A DNA stretch of 64,000 nucleotides from Planomonospora_B alba. Its GTDB lineage: Bacteria > Actinomycetota > Actinomycetes > Streptosporangiales > Streptosporangiaceae. The stretch covers positions 75,182-139,181 of the forward strand of contig NZ_BAAAUT010000015.1 of NCBI RefSeq assembly GCF_039534085.1, in the 5' to 3' direction. A program made the position numbers and the translations under genes. Below are positions 37,176 to 45,222 of this stretch, in pieces (the first letter of the stretch is position 1; each line of letters starts with the position of its first letter). The notes beneath the pieces were generated by a model. It did not search any database. It had not been told where the DNA came from and saw only the letters and a list, made by a program, of their open reading frames with translations.

Positions 37176-37421
37176 ATGAAGGACTCTGACATCCTCGCCC
37201 ACATCGACCGGCTCATCGCCGAGGAGCGGGATCTGCGCGCGTTGCTGGCGTCCGGCTCGATCTCCTCCCACGAGGAGAACCACCGGATCCGCTCGATCGA
37301 GGAGGCCCTCGACCAGGCGTGGGACCTGCTCAGGCAGCGCCGGGCCCACCGGGAGTTCGGGGAGGACCCCGACTCCGCCGAGCCGCGCCCGGTCGACGAG
37401 GTCGAGGAGTACCGCCAGTAG
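37176..37421 (+). CDS. DUF2630 family protein
   Basis: An 81-residue, highly charged helical protein (MKDSDILAHIDRLIAEERDLRALL, then ALDQAWDLLRQRRAHREFGEDPD). The WDLLRQRRA.RE.GEDPD block and the VDEVEEY end are the family hallmark. A GGGGGG ribosome-binding site precedes the ATG. Widespread in actinobacteria; no function is known to me. It ends only 7 bp from the convergent membrane-protein gene. Confidence 0.92.
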   Translation: MKDSDILAHIDRLIAEERDLRALLASGSISSHEENHRIRSIEEALDQAWDLLRQRRAHREFGEDPDSAEPRPVDEVEEYRQ

Positions 37422-37428
37422 GCGGAGG

Positions 37429-38640
37429 TCACCCGCGGGCGGCCCGGGAGCCGTCCCGGTCGCCCCGCCCGGCCGGGCGGCCCGGGCAGCGCGGGTCGCT
37501 GGGCTTCTCCAGCGGGTCGGGCGCGAACCAGGCGAGCACGCTGTGCTCGACGTACCAGCGGTGCAGGGCCACGCGGCTGCGCGGGATCTGCCCGAGGTCC
37601 GGGCAGAGGAACTGGGAGACCACCGCCCCGTTGGGCACGAACCGCACGGTGCCGTCGCGGTCGAGGAAGGTGGCGAACCGGTCGTCGGCCGTGATGACGT
37701 GGCCCAGCAGCACCTTCCCGGCGATCTCCGGGTCGGCGCCCCTGTCGGAGATCTCCATCCCCACCAGGGGCAGGACCGGCGCCTGCACCACCACGGCCGC
37801 GGTGAACAGCGGCGCCACCACCAGCAGCGAGACGGCCAGCGCGGAGGTCAACGCGGCGGCGGCGCGGGCCGGGACGGGACCGGTCAGCAGCACGGACAGC
37901 CCGGGCGGCAGGGTCAGCAGCACCGCGGTGACGACGTCCCCCTCGGCGAACGCCTGGCCGATCGCCGGGGCGAGCCAGGCGTAGAGCCCGAGAGCCACCA
38001 CCGCGGGCAGCACCAGCGTGAGCAGCAGGACCAGGTCCCGGCGGCCGGGCCTGCGGTCGTGCATGCTCAGGCCCAGCACCGCCAGCGAGAGCATGGCGAG
38101 CGTGGGCAGGAACCGGAGCTGCCAGCTCACCAGGCCGGTCAGGACGGCGAGCACCACGATCCAGTCGGGGATGCGGTCGGCCGCCATCGACAGCCAGGAC
38201 GACCGCCCGGTGCTCACCCGGTAGAGGACGCCGAGGGCGCGGGCCACCAGCACGAAGGCGGGCAGCACCCACAGGGTGGTCAGCAGCACCGCGGTCAGCA
38301 GCCCCAGCGCGCTGACGTGCTGGACCAGCAGGAGCAGCGTCTGGGTGTCCTGCCGGCTGGCGTACCACAGCCGCACGACGAGCAGCGCCAGCGGGAAGGC
38401 CGGCAGCACCGCGAACACCCACTGCTGGCCGCCCCCGGGCGGGCGCCCGCCCGCACCCCCGGGCACGGGCGCCCCGCCGCGCGGACGCCCCTTCACGCCC
38501 CCGGTCACGGGCGCCTGGCCGTACGGGAGCCCGGCCGCCTCCCCGGGCACGGGCGCCCCGCCGTACGGGAGCCCGGTCGCCTCGGGCGCCTGGCCGCGCG
38601 GGCGCCCCTCCCCGGACGCCTCCGCCCCGGTCCCGCTCAC
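37429..38640 (-). CDS. Polytopic membrane protein coupled to a glutamate-type binding protein
   Basis: A 403-residue protein. GTG 38640 overlaps the stop of the binding-protein gene. Residues 10-70 are 14-residue Gly/Pro repeats (forms of GLPYGGAPVPG). About eight hydrophobic helices follow between residues 73 and 290 (for example WVFAVLPAFPLALLVVRLW). The C-terminal 100 residues are soluble, with GKVLLGHVITADDRFATFLDRDGTVRFVPNGAVVSQFLCPD. It is not an ABC permease: no EAA loop is seen. It may be a sensor or transducer partner of the membrane-anchored binding protein. Function unknown. Confidence 0.75.
   Translation of the reverse strand: MSGTGAEASGEGRPRGQAPEATGLPYGGAPVPGEAAGLPYGQAPVTGGVKGRPRGGAPVPGGAGGRPPGGGQQWVFAVLPAFPLALLVVRLWYASRQDTQTLLLLVQHVSALGLLTAVLLTTLWVLPAFVLVARALGVLYRVSTGRSSWLSMAADRIPDWIVVLAVLTGLVSWQLRFLPTLAMLSLAVLGLSMHDRRPGRRDLVLLLTLVLPAVVALGLYAWLAPAIGQAFAEGDVVTAVLLTLPPGLSVLLTGPVPARAAAALTSALAVSLLVVAPLFTAAVVVQAPVLPLVGMEISDRGADPEIAGKVLLGHVITADDRFATFLDRDGTVRFVPNGAVVSQFLCPDLGQIPRSRVALHRWYVEHSVLAWFAPDPLEKPSDPRCPGRPAGRGDRDGSRAARG
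38431..38613 (-). repeat. 42-bp coding repeats, about four copies
   Basis: In-frame repeats encode 14-residue Gly/Pro/Val units (TGLPYGGAPVPGEA, AGLPYGQAPVTGGV, KGRPRGGAPVPGGA, plus partial units) at the N-terminus of the membrane protein. The copies differ, so the array is old or diverging. Confidence 0.8.
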
Positions 38641-39746
38641 CCGGCGTTCCGCTGAGGGATCCCCCGCTCCCACGGCCAGCGCCGCACGTCGGGCTCCGGT
38701 ACGGCGGGCTGCGTGCTCCCGGCGACCTGCTCCTTGGGATTGTGGGCCTGCATCGGGGAGATGAACCGCTCGTAGGCCTCCTCCCAGCGCGTGTCCTGCG
38801 GATCGGTGGCGGAGCGGTGCAGCGAGAGGTTCACGAGGGTGCGCAGCGCCTCGTTGCTGCCGGCGTTGACGGCCCACTGCTCGGCGGTCTCCAGGCCGAT
38901 GTCGTGGTGCTCCAGCAGGTCGGGCTCCTCGGCCACGAACCCGGAGAGGATCGCGGTGTCGGTCGTGACCGCCTCGTACTCCTTCGCCTTGAGCCCGGCC
39001 ACGCAGTCGCTGATGCGGTTCTTGCGGGTCACGTCGGCCCCCGCCCGGTCGATCTCGGTCTCGGAGGTCGAGGCGGCGAGGGTGCAGACCTTCCGGCCCC
39101 TCAGCTGCGTCAGCGAGGTGATCTCGGCGTGCCCCTTGCGGGTGATGACCGACTGCTGCGTCTCCAGGTAGGGGGCGGAGAAACCGATCGCGCGGTTGGC
39201 GCGGCGGGCCGGCGTCACGCTGAACGAGGCCACGACGAGGTCGACCTTCACGTGCCGCCCCGCGGCGTTCCTGGCCGTCATCCGGGCCCGGTCCTCGGTC
39301 TCGATGGACAGGAACTCGACCTCGCTCGCGCGGAAGCCGAGATCCGCGGCGATCATGAGGGCGATCTGGATGTCGAACCCCTCCCAGGTGCCGTCCGGCT
39401 TGCGGACCGCGATGCCCGGGGTGTCGTCCTTGACCCCGACCAGCAGGGTCCGCCTGCCGTTCAGGCCGGCCTGCTCCAGCAGTTCCGCCTCCGTGGGCGG
39501 GCCCGTCTCCAGAACCGTCCAGCCCGCGACGAGCACCGCCGCCACGACGGCGGCCAGCCAGCCTGCCAGGCGCAGGACCCGGCCGTCGGGCCGGCCGGGG
39601 GCCGGCGGCCCGGCGATCCCGTGGGGCGGAAGCGGCGGCTCGGCGGGGGACGCCGGATCGGGGGCGTCCCCGGACGGCGGCCCGTCGGGCCGTCCCGCTC
39701 CGGCGTCCGGCTCCGGTCGCGATGATCTCCGCCAGTTGATGCGCAT
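38637..39746 (-). CDS. Membrane-anchored glutamate-type (family 3) solute-binding protein
   Basis: A 369-residue protein. The start at 39746 has GGAGG upstream. A 55-residue Pro-rich cytoplasmic tail precedes a single membrane helix (RLAGWLAAVVAAVLVAGWTVL). The extracytoplasmic part is a bacterial extracellular solute-binding family 3 domain: LLVGVKDDTPGIAVRKPDGTWEGFDIQIALMIAADLG, VDLVVASFSVTPARRANRAIGFSAPYLETQQSVI, and GRKVCTLAASTSETEI, resembling GluB/GlnH. It lacks a lipobox, and no permease or ATPase gene is nearby. It is translationally coupled to a polytopic membrane protein, so a sensing role, as in mycobacterial GlnH/GlnX, is plausible. Confidence 0.85.
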   Translation of the reverse strand: MRINWRRSSRPEPDAGAGRPDGPPSGDAPDPASPAEPPLPPHGIAGPPAPGRPDGRVLRLAGWLAAVVAAVLVAGWTVLETGPPTEAELLEQAGLNGRRTLLVGVKDDTPGIAVRKPDGTWEGFDIQIALMIAADLGFRASEVEFLSIETEDRARMTARNAAGRHVKVDLVVASFSVTPARRANRAIGFSAPYLETQQSVITRKGHAEITSLTQLRGRKVCTLAASTSETEIDRAGADVTRKNRISDCVAGLKAKEYEAVTTDTAILSGFVAEEPDLLEHHDIGLETAEQWAVNAGSNEALRTLVNLSLHRSATDPQDTRWEEAYERFISPMQAHNPKEQVAGSTQPAVPEPDVRRWPWERGIPQRNAG

Positions 39747-39931
39747 CACGCCCTCCGGGTCCGGATCCCTCCGTTTCCATGGGAATCTCCGGGGCAGAGT
39801 ACGTCAGCCGGCGGCCGCCGCGCGCGTGCCGCCGCCAACGGTCACCAAGAAGTGATCAAACCGCGGGTCCCGGGCCCCTCCCCGGGCCGGAGCGCTCCGG
39901 AAACGGGCCCGGCATCGGCGGGCGACACCGC

Positions 39932-39948
39932 GGGAACCGCCGGTTCCC
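39932..39948. promoter_or_regulatory. Perfect palindrome in a divergent promoter region
   Basis: GGGAACCG-C-CGGTTCCC (8-bp arms) lies midway in the 394-bp non-coding gap 39747-40140 between the binding-protein operon and the next divergent gene. No gene was recognised in the gap. The palindrome may be an operator. Confidence 0.4.
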
Positions 39949-40140
39949 ATGGTCCGGGAATGCGGCTCACACCACACGAGCAGGAGCGACCGCTCGTCCA
40001 CGCCGCCGCCTGGAGCCGGGCGAGTCCCGCGTGCCCGGCTTCCGCGCGCCCGGCCGACTGCGCACCGGGCGACAAGGGCCGCCCCGGGGATGTGGGCGAT
40101 GTGCCTGTCGGCGGCGGGGCGGCGAACCTACCCTGGACCG

Positions 40141-40611
40141 GTGACCGATCTCACACCTCCTGCCGCCTCCGCCGCCCCGGGCCGGACCGCGCAGGTCGGA
40201 GTGGTCGCCACGGGCGCACTGCTGGTGGTGGCCGCGTTCCTGCCCTGGGCCGGGGTCAGGGCGGACATCGCCGTCCTGGGCTCGCTGAGCGAGAGCGTCC
40301 GGGGCGTGGACGACTGGTCGGGGGTGCTCACCCTGGTCGCCGGGATCGCAGCGGTGGTCATCGGGGTCGCGGGCGGCGAGCGACCCTTCACCGCCCTCGC
40401 GGCGCTGCCCGGGGCGGTGACGGTGGCGGTCCTGCTGGTCTTCCTCAGCGACCCGCAGGGGCGGGGGCGGAACGCCTCGTTCTCCGTCGGCGACCTGGTC
40501 CGGGTCGAGCCGACCGTCGAGTACGGCTGGTTCGTCGCCCTGGCGGCGGCGCTCGCGGTGACCGGCTTCGGACTCGCCGCGCTGACCACGGGCCGCCGGG
40601 CCCGCCGGTAG
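40141..40611 (+). CDS. Small four-helix membrane protein, hypothetical
   Basis: A 156-residue protein starting GTG 40141. Four predicted membrane helices (about residues 18-37, 58-78, 82-100, 128-150) are connected by short loops, with PWAGVRADIAVLGSLSESVRGVDDWSG between the first two. Actinobacterial proteins of this layout are common and uncharacterised. There is no ribosome-binding site; TACCCT, six bases before the start, could be a -10 element of a leaderless message. Confidence 0.75.
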   Translation: MTDLTPPAASAAPGRTAQVGVVATGALLVVAAFLPWAGVRADIAVLGSLSESVRGVDDWSGVLTLVAGIAAVVIGVAGGERPFTALAALPGAVTVAVLLVFLSDPQGRGRNASFSVGDLVRVEPTVEYGWFVALAAALAVTGFGLAALTTGRRARR

Positions 40612-40680
40612 CGGGAGCCGGACGGCGGGGCCCCGCGGACCCGCCGGGCACGGCGGAGGTCCCCGCGGAGTCGGCGGGCA

Positions 40681-40728
40681 CGACTGAGTCTCCGCCGGTT
40701 CCGCGCGGAACCGGCGGAGACTCAGTCG
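40681..40728. terminator. 48-bp perfect palindrome, bidirectional terminator overlapping the era stop
   Basis: Positions 40681-40704 are the exact reverse complement of 40705-40728. The repeat includes the last two codons and stop of era and lies between convergent genes. It would form a stem of about 22 bp in either transcript. Confidence 0.75.
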
Positions 40729-41642
40729 TAGAAGCCGAGGCGGCGCAGCTGCTTGGGGTCGCGCTGCCAGTCCTTGGCGACGCTGATCCGCAGGTCCAGG
40801 TAGACCCGGGTGCCGAGCAGCGCCTCGATCTGCTGCCTGGCCCGGCTGCCGACCTCCTTCAGCCGCGACCCCTTGTGGCCGATGACGATGGCCTTCTGGG
40901 ACGGGCGCTCGACGAACATGTGAGCGTAGATGTCCAGCAGGTCGTCGCGGCCCTCCCGGGGCAGCATCTCGTCGACGACGACCGCGATGGAGTGCGGCAG
41001 CTCGTCCCTGACCCCCTCCAGGGCGGCCTCCCGGATGAGCTCGCCGACCAGGACCTGCTCGGGCTCGTCGGTGAGCTGCCCGCCCTCGTAGAGCGGAGGG
41101 CTCTGCGGGAGCCTGGCGGTCAGCAGGTCGGTCACCACGTCGAGTTGCTCCCCCGACTGCGCCGAGACCGGGACGATCTCCTCGAACTCGGCGAGCCGGG
41201 AGACCGCGAGCAGCTGCTCGGCGATCTGCTCGCGGGTGGCCAGGTCGCACTTGGTCACCACGGCGATCACCGGGGTCTTCTTCACCGCCGCCAGCTTCTC
41301 CGCGATGAACCGGTCGCCCTTGCCGACCGGCTCGTTGGCGGGGACGCAGAAGCCGATCACGTCCACCTCGGTGAGCGTGGACAGCACCAGGCTGTCCAGC
41401 CGCTCGCCGAGCAGCGTGCGCGGCCGGTGCAGCCCGGGCGTGTCCACGATGATGAGCTGGGCGTCCTCGCGGTGCACGACGCCGCGGATGACGCGCCGGG
41501 TGGTCTGCGGCTTGGAGGAGGTGATCGCCACCTTGGTGCCGACCAACGCGTTCATCAGCGTGGACTTGCCGACGTTGGGCCGGCCGACGAAGCAGGCGAA
41601 ACCCGCGCGGAAATCAGCAGCTGAGGAACTCACACCGTCCAT
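40722..41642 (-). CDS. era: GTPase Era
   Basis: A 306-residue GTPase required for 30S ribosome maturation and 16S rRNA 3'-end processing. G1 is GRPNVGKS near residue 20, the switch region is SKPQTTRRVIRG, G3 is DTPG, and G4 is TKCD near residue 130. The C-terminal KH RNA-binding domain contains KAIVIGHKGSRLKEVGSRARQQIEALLGTRVYLDLRISVAKDW. Length is normal. It follows the cytidine-deaminase-like gene in the same direction, a common actinobacterial order. Its 3' end is embedded in a long palindrome. Confidence 0.98.
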   Translation of the reverse strand: MDGVSSSAADFRAGFACFVGRPNVGKSTLMNALVGTKVAITSSKPQTTRRVIRGVVHREDAQLIIVDTPGLHRPRTLLGERLDSLVLSTLTEVDVIGFCVPANEPVGKGDRFIAEKLAAVKKTPVIAVVTKCDLATREQIAEQLLAVSRLAEFEEIVPVSAQSGEQLDVVTDLLTARLPQSPPLYEGGQLTDEPEQVLVGELIREAALEGVRDELPHSIAVVVDEMLPREGRDDLLDIYAHMFVERPSQKAIVIGHKGSRLKEVGSRARQQIEALLGTRVYLDLRISVAKDWQRDPKQLRRLGFYD

Positions 41643-41691
41643 TGTCCCCGATCCGCAGGGCGGCTCTGACGCCCCGCGCCCCGCGGCCGCC

Positions 41692-42024
41692 TCAGCCGCG
41701 CCGCAGGGACCCGTCCGGGTCGGCCACGAGCAGGGTCCGCCCGCCCAGGTCGCGCACCGCCTGCACGTCCGCCTCGCTCGGCCCGTCGCCCGCGGTGACC
41801 AGCGCCGCGGCCTCCAGGGACCGGGCCCCGCTGGAGACCGCCATCGCCACCGCGACCTGGAGCGCGGACAGGGTCAGCGAGGGCAGGGCGACGTTGGTCG
41901 AGGAATAGGTCCGGCCGGTCTCGTCGCGCACGGCCGCGCCCTCGGCGGCGCCGCTGCGGGCGCGGGCCGAGCGGGCCAGAACGATGATCTTGTTGTCCTC
42001 GGGGTCGAGGGTCGCGTCACTCAC
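41692..42024 (-). CDS. Cytidine deaminase-like protein lacking zinc ligands
   Basis: A 110-residue protein. The layout (DNKIIVLARSARARSGAAEGAAVRDETGRTYSSTNVALPSLTLSALQVAVAMAVSSGA in successive blocks) follows the cytidine deaminase fold. The catalytic C/HAE motif is replaced by LSAL, and the PCxxC motif is absent altogether. It therefore cannot deaminate cytidine by the usual zinc chemistry. Homologues next to era appear conserved in Streptomyces-like genomes, suggesting a structural or regulatory role. The start is GTG 42024. Confidence 0.78.
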   Translation of the reverse strand: MSDATLDPEDNKIIVLARSARARSGAAEGAAVRDETGRTYSSTNVALPSLTLSALQVAVAMAVSSGARSLEAAALVTAGDGPSEADVQAVRDLGGRTLLVADPDGSLRRG

Positions 42025-42079
42025 GGCACAAGCGTATTCAGCCTCCCCGGCCGCCCGCGAACGCGGTCGCCCGCACGCC

Positions 42080-42207
42080 GGTCACGCCTCCGCCCGGTCG
42101 CGCTCCCGGCCGGGCCTCCCCGAGGTCACGCCCCACCCGGTCGCATTCCCGCTCCGGCCCTCCGAGCCGCGCCTCCCCGAGGTCACGCCTCCTCCCGGTC
42201 ACGCTCC
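42080..42207. repeat. Three degenerate direct repeats duplicating the 3' end of the lipoprotein gene
   Basis: GGTCACGCCTCC-type blocks of about 27 bp occur at 42080, 42124 and 42181; the third is the real coding end and stop of the lipoprotein gene. A CCTCCCCGA sequence precedes the second and third. The two outer copies are non-coding and diverged. Confidence 0.6.
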
Positions 42208-43028
42208 GCCAGGGCGGCCGCCCGGCCGGCGAGGAAGTCCGCGAGCCGCCGGGTGCGCCCGGCGTCGACCTCCGCGACCCCGGCGTGCACCAGCGACATC
42301 AGGATCCGCCCCGACCGGGCGAAGACCAGGTGCATCTCGTACGGGTAGCCGTTCAGCCTGCCGTGCAGGCGCCGGGCCCGGAGGTCGTCCCCGACCCGGT
42401 CCAGCGCCAGGGGGGAGACCCGCAGGAGGGTGTCCCGGTCCGCGGCGGCGCCGGTCGCCGGGCCGGTCACCACCGGGCAGCGGTCCAGCGCCGCGGCCAG
42501 CGCGGTGAAACGGCGCCGCGCGCCCTCGCCCGGATGCGCCTCCAGGCCGACCCCCGCCAGCTCGCCCAGCCCGTACCCGGAATAGGTCACCGCCTCCCGG
42601 ACGGCCCGGCCCCGCGCCGCGGGCCCGCGCCCGTCGGTCCGGGCCCCCGCGTCGGCCCGGACCCGCCCCTCCGCCCGCCCCCGCTCCGGGGACGCGCCCG
42701 GCTCCGCTCCCCGGGCCCGTGCCGCGGACGCGCCCGCCACGGCGTCCAGCACGCGGCGGCAGTCGGCGTCGGCCGGGCGGACCGGAGGCCTCCAGGCGGC
42801 GCGCGGGCGGGCGGAGAACCCCTCCGGCAGGTCCTCGGCCTGACGGAGCACCCCCGCCGGCCGTGCGGCCGCCGGACGGGCCGCGGCCCCCGTGCCGCCC
42901 CCGGCTCCCGCCCGTGCGTCCTGCCGTGCCTTCCCTCCGGGCGCCGCCTCGGTGCCGCATCCCGCCGTGGTCCCGGCCAGGAGCGCGCAGGCGGCGATCA
43001 CGGCGGCGGCCCGAATCCCCCGTCCCAT
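42183..43028 (-). CDS. Putative lipoprotein of unknown function
   Basis: A 281-residue exported protein. ATG 43028 follows GGGGGAGG. The signal peptide RGIRAAAVIAACALLAGTTAGCGTEA ends in a probable lipid-modified Cys near residue 24. A long Ala/Gly/Arg-rich low-complexity part (residues 25-150) precedes a folded C-terminal region (VTYSGYGLGELAGVGLEAHPG, then LHGRLNGYPYEMHLVFARSGRILMSLVHAG), which resembles the sensor-like domains of actinobacterial lipoproteins. No enzymatic motif is seen. Confidence 0.75.
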   Translation of the reverse strand: MGRGIRAAAVIAACALLAGTTAGCGTEAAPGGKARQDARAGAGGGTGAAARPAAARPAGVLRQAEDLPEGFSARPRAAWRPPVRPADADCRRVLDAVAGASAARARGAEPGASPERGRAEGRVRADAGARTDGRGPAARGRAVREAVTYSGYGLGELAGVGLEAHPGEGARRRFTALAAALDRCPVVTGPATGAAADRDTLLRVSPLALDRVGDDLRARRLHGRLNGYPYEMHLVFARSGRILMSLVHAGVAEVDAGRTRRLADFLAGRAAALAERDREEA

Positions 43029-43122
43029 GGCCTCCCCCGAATGTCGTACGCGGGGAGTGAGCGCCCCCGCCGACCGGCTTCCTTCCCCGGCGGCGAAAAC
43101 GACAACCACCAGGAAAGACCTA

Positions 43123-43161
43123 GAGGCGCACTCTCCCGCGTAACGCGGGAGAGAGCGCCTC
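43123..43161 (-). terminator. Terminator-like hairpin in the 343-bp gap after the hemolysin-family gene
   Basis: A 17-bp stem with one A-A mismatch and a TAA loop (43123-43161). It lies between the hemolysin-family gene (stop 43372) and the lipoprotein gene (start 43028). Nothing else was recognised in the gap 43029-43371. Confidence 0.55.
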
Positions 43162-43371
43162 CGAGCCGGGCGCCGTGCACGCCCTGTCTCCCCGAGAGTC
43201 CGCCCGCCGCGCCTGAACCCCTCCGGGCGCTCGGGCCTTCTCTCCGGCTCCCCGCCACGGGTGCCGCACCACGAGGGTCGCCCGGGGCGCTTGCAGCGTG
43301 CTTGCGCCGGGCTTGAAAGCCGCGCGGGGAGGAACCGCCGGGAAGGGACGGTCGGGGAGGGCCTGGCGGGC

Positions 43372-44676
43372 TCAGTCGCGCTCGGAGGAGGCGGGGACCT
43401 CGTCCCGGCCGGACTCCTCCAGCCGCCGGACGAGGACCGTGCCGATCCGGTTGCGCCGCCCGGCGAGGCTCTCCGCCGTCAGGCGGAGCCCCTCCACCAC
43501 GGCCTCGGAGCCCGCGATCGGCACGCGGCCCAGGGCGTGCGCCAGCAGGCCGCCGACCGTCTCCACGTCCTCGACGTCGAGCTCGACGTCGAACAGCTCC
43601 GCCAGGTCTCCCACCGGGAGCCGGGCCGTCACCCGGACGGAGCCGTCCTGCAGCGGCTCCACGGGCGGGGTCTCCTGGTCGTACTCGTCGGTGATCTCGC
43701 CGACGATCTCCTCGAGCACGTCCTCGATCGTGACCAGGCCGGCCGTCCCGCCGTACTCGTCGATGACGATGGCCTGGTGGATCTGGCGGGCCTGCATCTC
43801 CCGCAGGAGCTGGTCGATCGGCTTGCTCTCCGGCACGTAGCTGGCCGGGCGCATGACCGACTCGACCGCCTCGGCGCGACCGGCGTCGCCGGTGTCCTGC
43901 AGCCGGCGGACGATGTCCTTCAGGTAGAGGATGCCGATGACGTCGTCCTCGTTCTCGCCGACCACCGGGATGCGGGAGAAGCCGCTGCGCAGCGCGAGCG
44001 ACAGGGCCTGGTTCAGCGTCTTGCCCCGCTCGATGAACACCATGTCCGTGCGCGGCACCATGACCTCGCGCACGAGGGTGTCGCCGAGCTCGAAGACCGA
44101 GTGGATCATCTCGCGCTCGTCCGGCTCGATGACCCTGCGCTGCTCGGCCAGGTCCACCAGGTCGCGCAACTCGGCCTCGGAGGTGAACGGCCCCTCCCGG
44201 AAGCCCTTGCCGGGCGTCACCGCGTTGCCGAGCAGGATGAGCAGCGTGGGGAGCGGGCCGAAGATCCGCGTGAGGCCGTACACGACCGGGGCGCTCGCCA
44301 GGGCGATCGGCTCGGCGTGCTGGCGGCCCAGCGTGCGCGGGGAGACCCCGACGATCACGTAGCTGATCACCACCATGACCGCGGCCGCGGCCGCGTAGGC
44401 CCAGCCCTGGTCGCCGAGCAGGTCGACGAAGAGCAGGGTGGCGATCACCGTGGCGACCAGCTCGCAGGTCAGCCGGAGCAGGAGGAGCAGGTTGAGGTAG
44501 CGCGGCGGGTCCGCGACGATCGCCTGCAGGCGCTGCGCGCCCCGGCGCTCCTCGCGGACGAACTCCTCCGCGCGCACCCGTGAGATGCGGGTCAGCGCGG
44601 TCTCCGCGCTGGCGATCAGGCCGCCGGCCACGACGAGGACGACGGCCAGCGGCAACCACCCGTTGGCGAGACTCAC
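43372..44676 (-). CDS. Hemolysin family / CorC-type transporter protein (CNNM-CBS)
   Basis: A 434-residue membrane protein. GTG 44676 overlaps the ybeY stop (GTGA). Four N-terminal helices form a DUF21/CNNM domain (VSLANGWLPLAVVLVVAGG, then ETALTRISRVRAEEF). A pair of CBS domains follows (MVPRTDMVFIERGKTLNQALSLALRSGFSRIPVVGEN, then VIDEYGGTAGLVTIEDVLEEIVGEI). A CorC_HlyC domain ends the protein. Members are magnesium/cobalt efflux or transport proteins; haemolysis is a historical label. It lies in the conserved phoH-ybeY-hlyC-cdd-era order. Confidence 0.93.
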   Translation of the reverse strand: MSLANGWLPLAVVLVVAGGLIASAETALTRISRVRAEEFVREERRGAQRLQAIVADPPRYLNLLLLLRLTCELVATVIATLLFVDLLGDQGWAYAAAAAVMVVISYVIVGVSPRTLGRQHAEPIALASAPVVYGLTRIFGPLPTLLILLGNAVTPGKGFREGPFTSEAELRDLVDLAEQRRVIEPDEREMIHSVFELGDTLVREVMVPRTDMVFIERGKTLNQALSLALRSGFSRIPVVGENEDDVIGILYLKDIVRRLQDTGDAGRAEAVESVMRPASYVPESKPIDQLLREMQARQIHQAIVIDEYGGTAGLVTIEDVLEEIVGEITDEYDQETPPVEPLQDGSVRVTARLPVGDLAELFDVELDVEDVETVGGLLAHALGRVPIAGSEAVVEGLRLTAESLAGRRNRIGTVLVRRLEESGRDEVPASSERD

Positions 44677-45155
44677 CGCTGGGGGCGCACCTCCCGCCAC
44701 GACTCGAGGAGCTCGCCCTGGAGCCCGAACATCTCCTTGTGCTCCTCGGGCTCGGCGTGGTCGTAGCCGAGCAGGTGGAGGATGCCGTGCGTGCACAGCA
44801 GCTCCAGCTCCGCCTCGGTGCCGTGCCCGGCCTCGGCCCCCTGCTTGGCGGCGACCTGCGGGCAGAGCACCACGTCGCCGAGGAGGGCCGGGTCCGCCGG
44901 GGCGTCCCCCTCCTGCCGCGCCCCGGTCCCTCCGCCCGGACGCAGCTCGTCCATCGGGAAGGCCAGCACGTCGGTCGGGCCGGGCTCGCCCATCCACCGC
45001 TCGTGCAGGTCGGACATGGCGGCCTCGTCGACGACCAGGATGGACAGCTCCGCGAGCGGGTTGACGCCCATCTTCTCCAGCACGTGCCCGGCCAGCGCGA
45101 CGAGCAGCCCTTCGTCGACTTCGACGCCGGACTCGTTGTTGACCTCGATGCTCAT
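44673..45155 (-). CDS. ybeY: rRNA maturation RNase YbeY
   Basis: A 160-residue zinc endoribonuclease involved in 16S rRNA 3'-end maturation and quality control. The signature HGILHLLGYDHAEPEEHKEMF near residue 120 gives the three zinc His. The N-terminal half shows the usual ISILVVDE-like pattern (AELSILVVDEAAMSDLHERWMGEPGPTDVLAFPM). Four bases overlap the downstream CNNM-CBS gene, and phoH lies 67 bp upstream. Confidence 0.97.
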   Translation of the reverse strand: MSIEVNNESGVEVDEGLLVALAGHVLEKMGVNPLAELSILVVDEAAMSDLHERWMGEPGPTDVLAFPMDELRPGGGTGARQEGDAPADPALLGDVVLCPQVAAKQGAEAGHGTEAELELLCTHGILHLLGYDHAEPEEHKEMFGLQGELLESWREVRPQR

Positions 45156-45222
45156 GCGACCACGATCTCCTCGCCCAGCGGCGCGGAGCCCGCACGAGCC
45201 CTTTCACTCCGCTCTGTCACGT

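Noticed and set aside
37429..39780. A single 783-codon minus-strand frame covering two genes
   Set aside because: Its first half is out of frame with the solute-binding protein, which reads clearly in another frame. The GTGA overlap at 38637-38640 marks the real start of the membrane protein.
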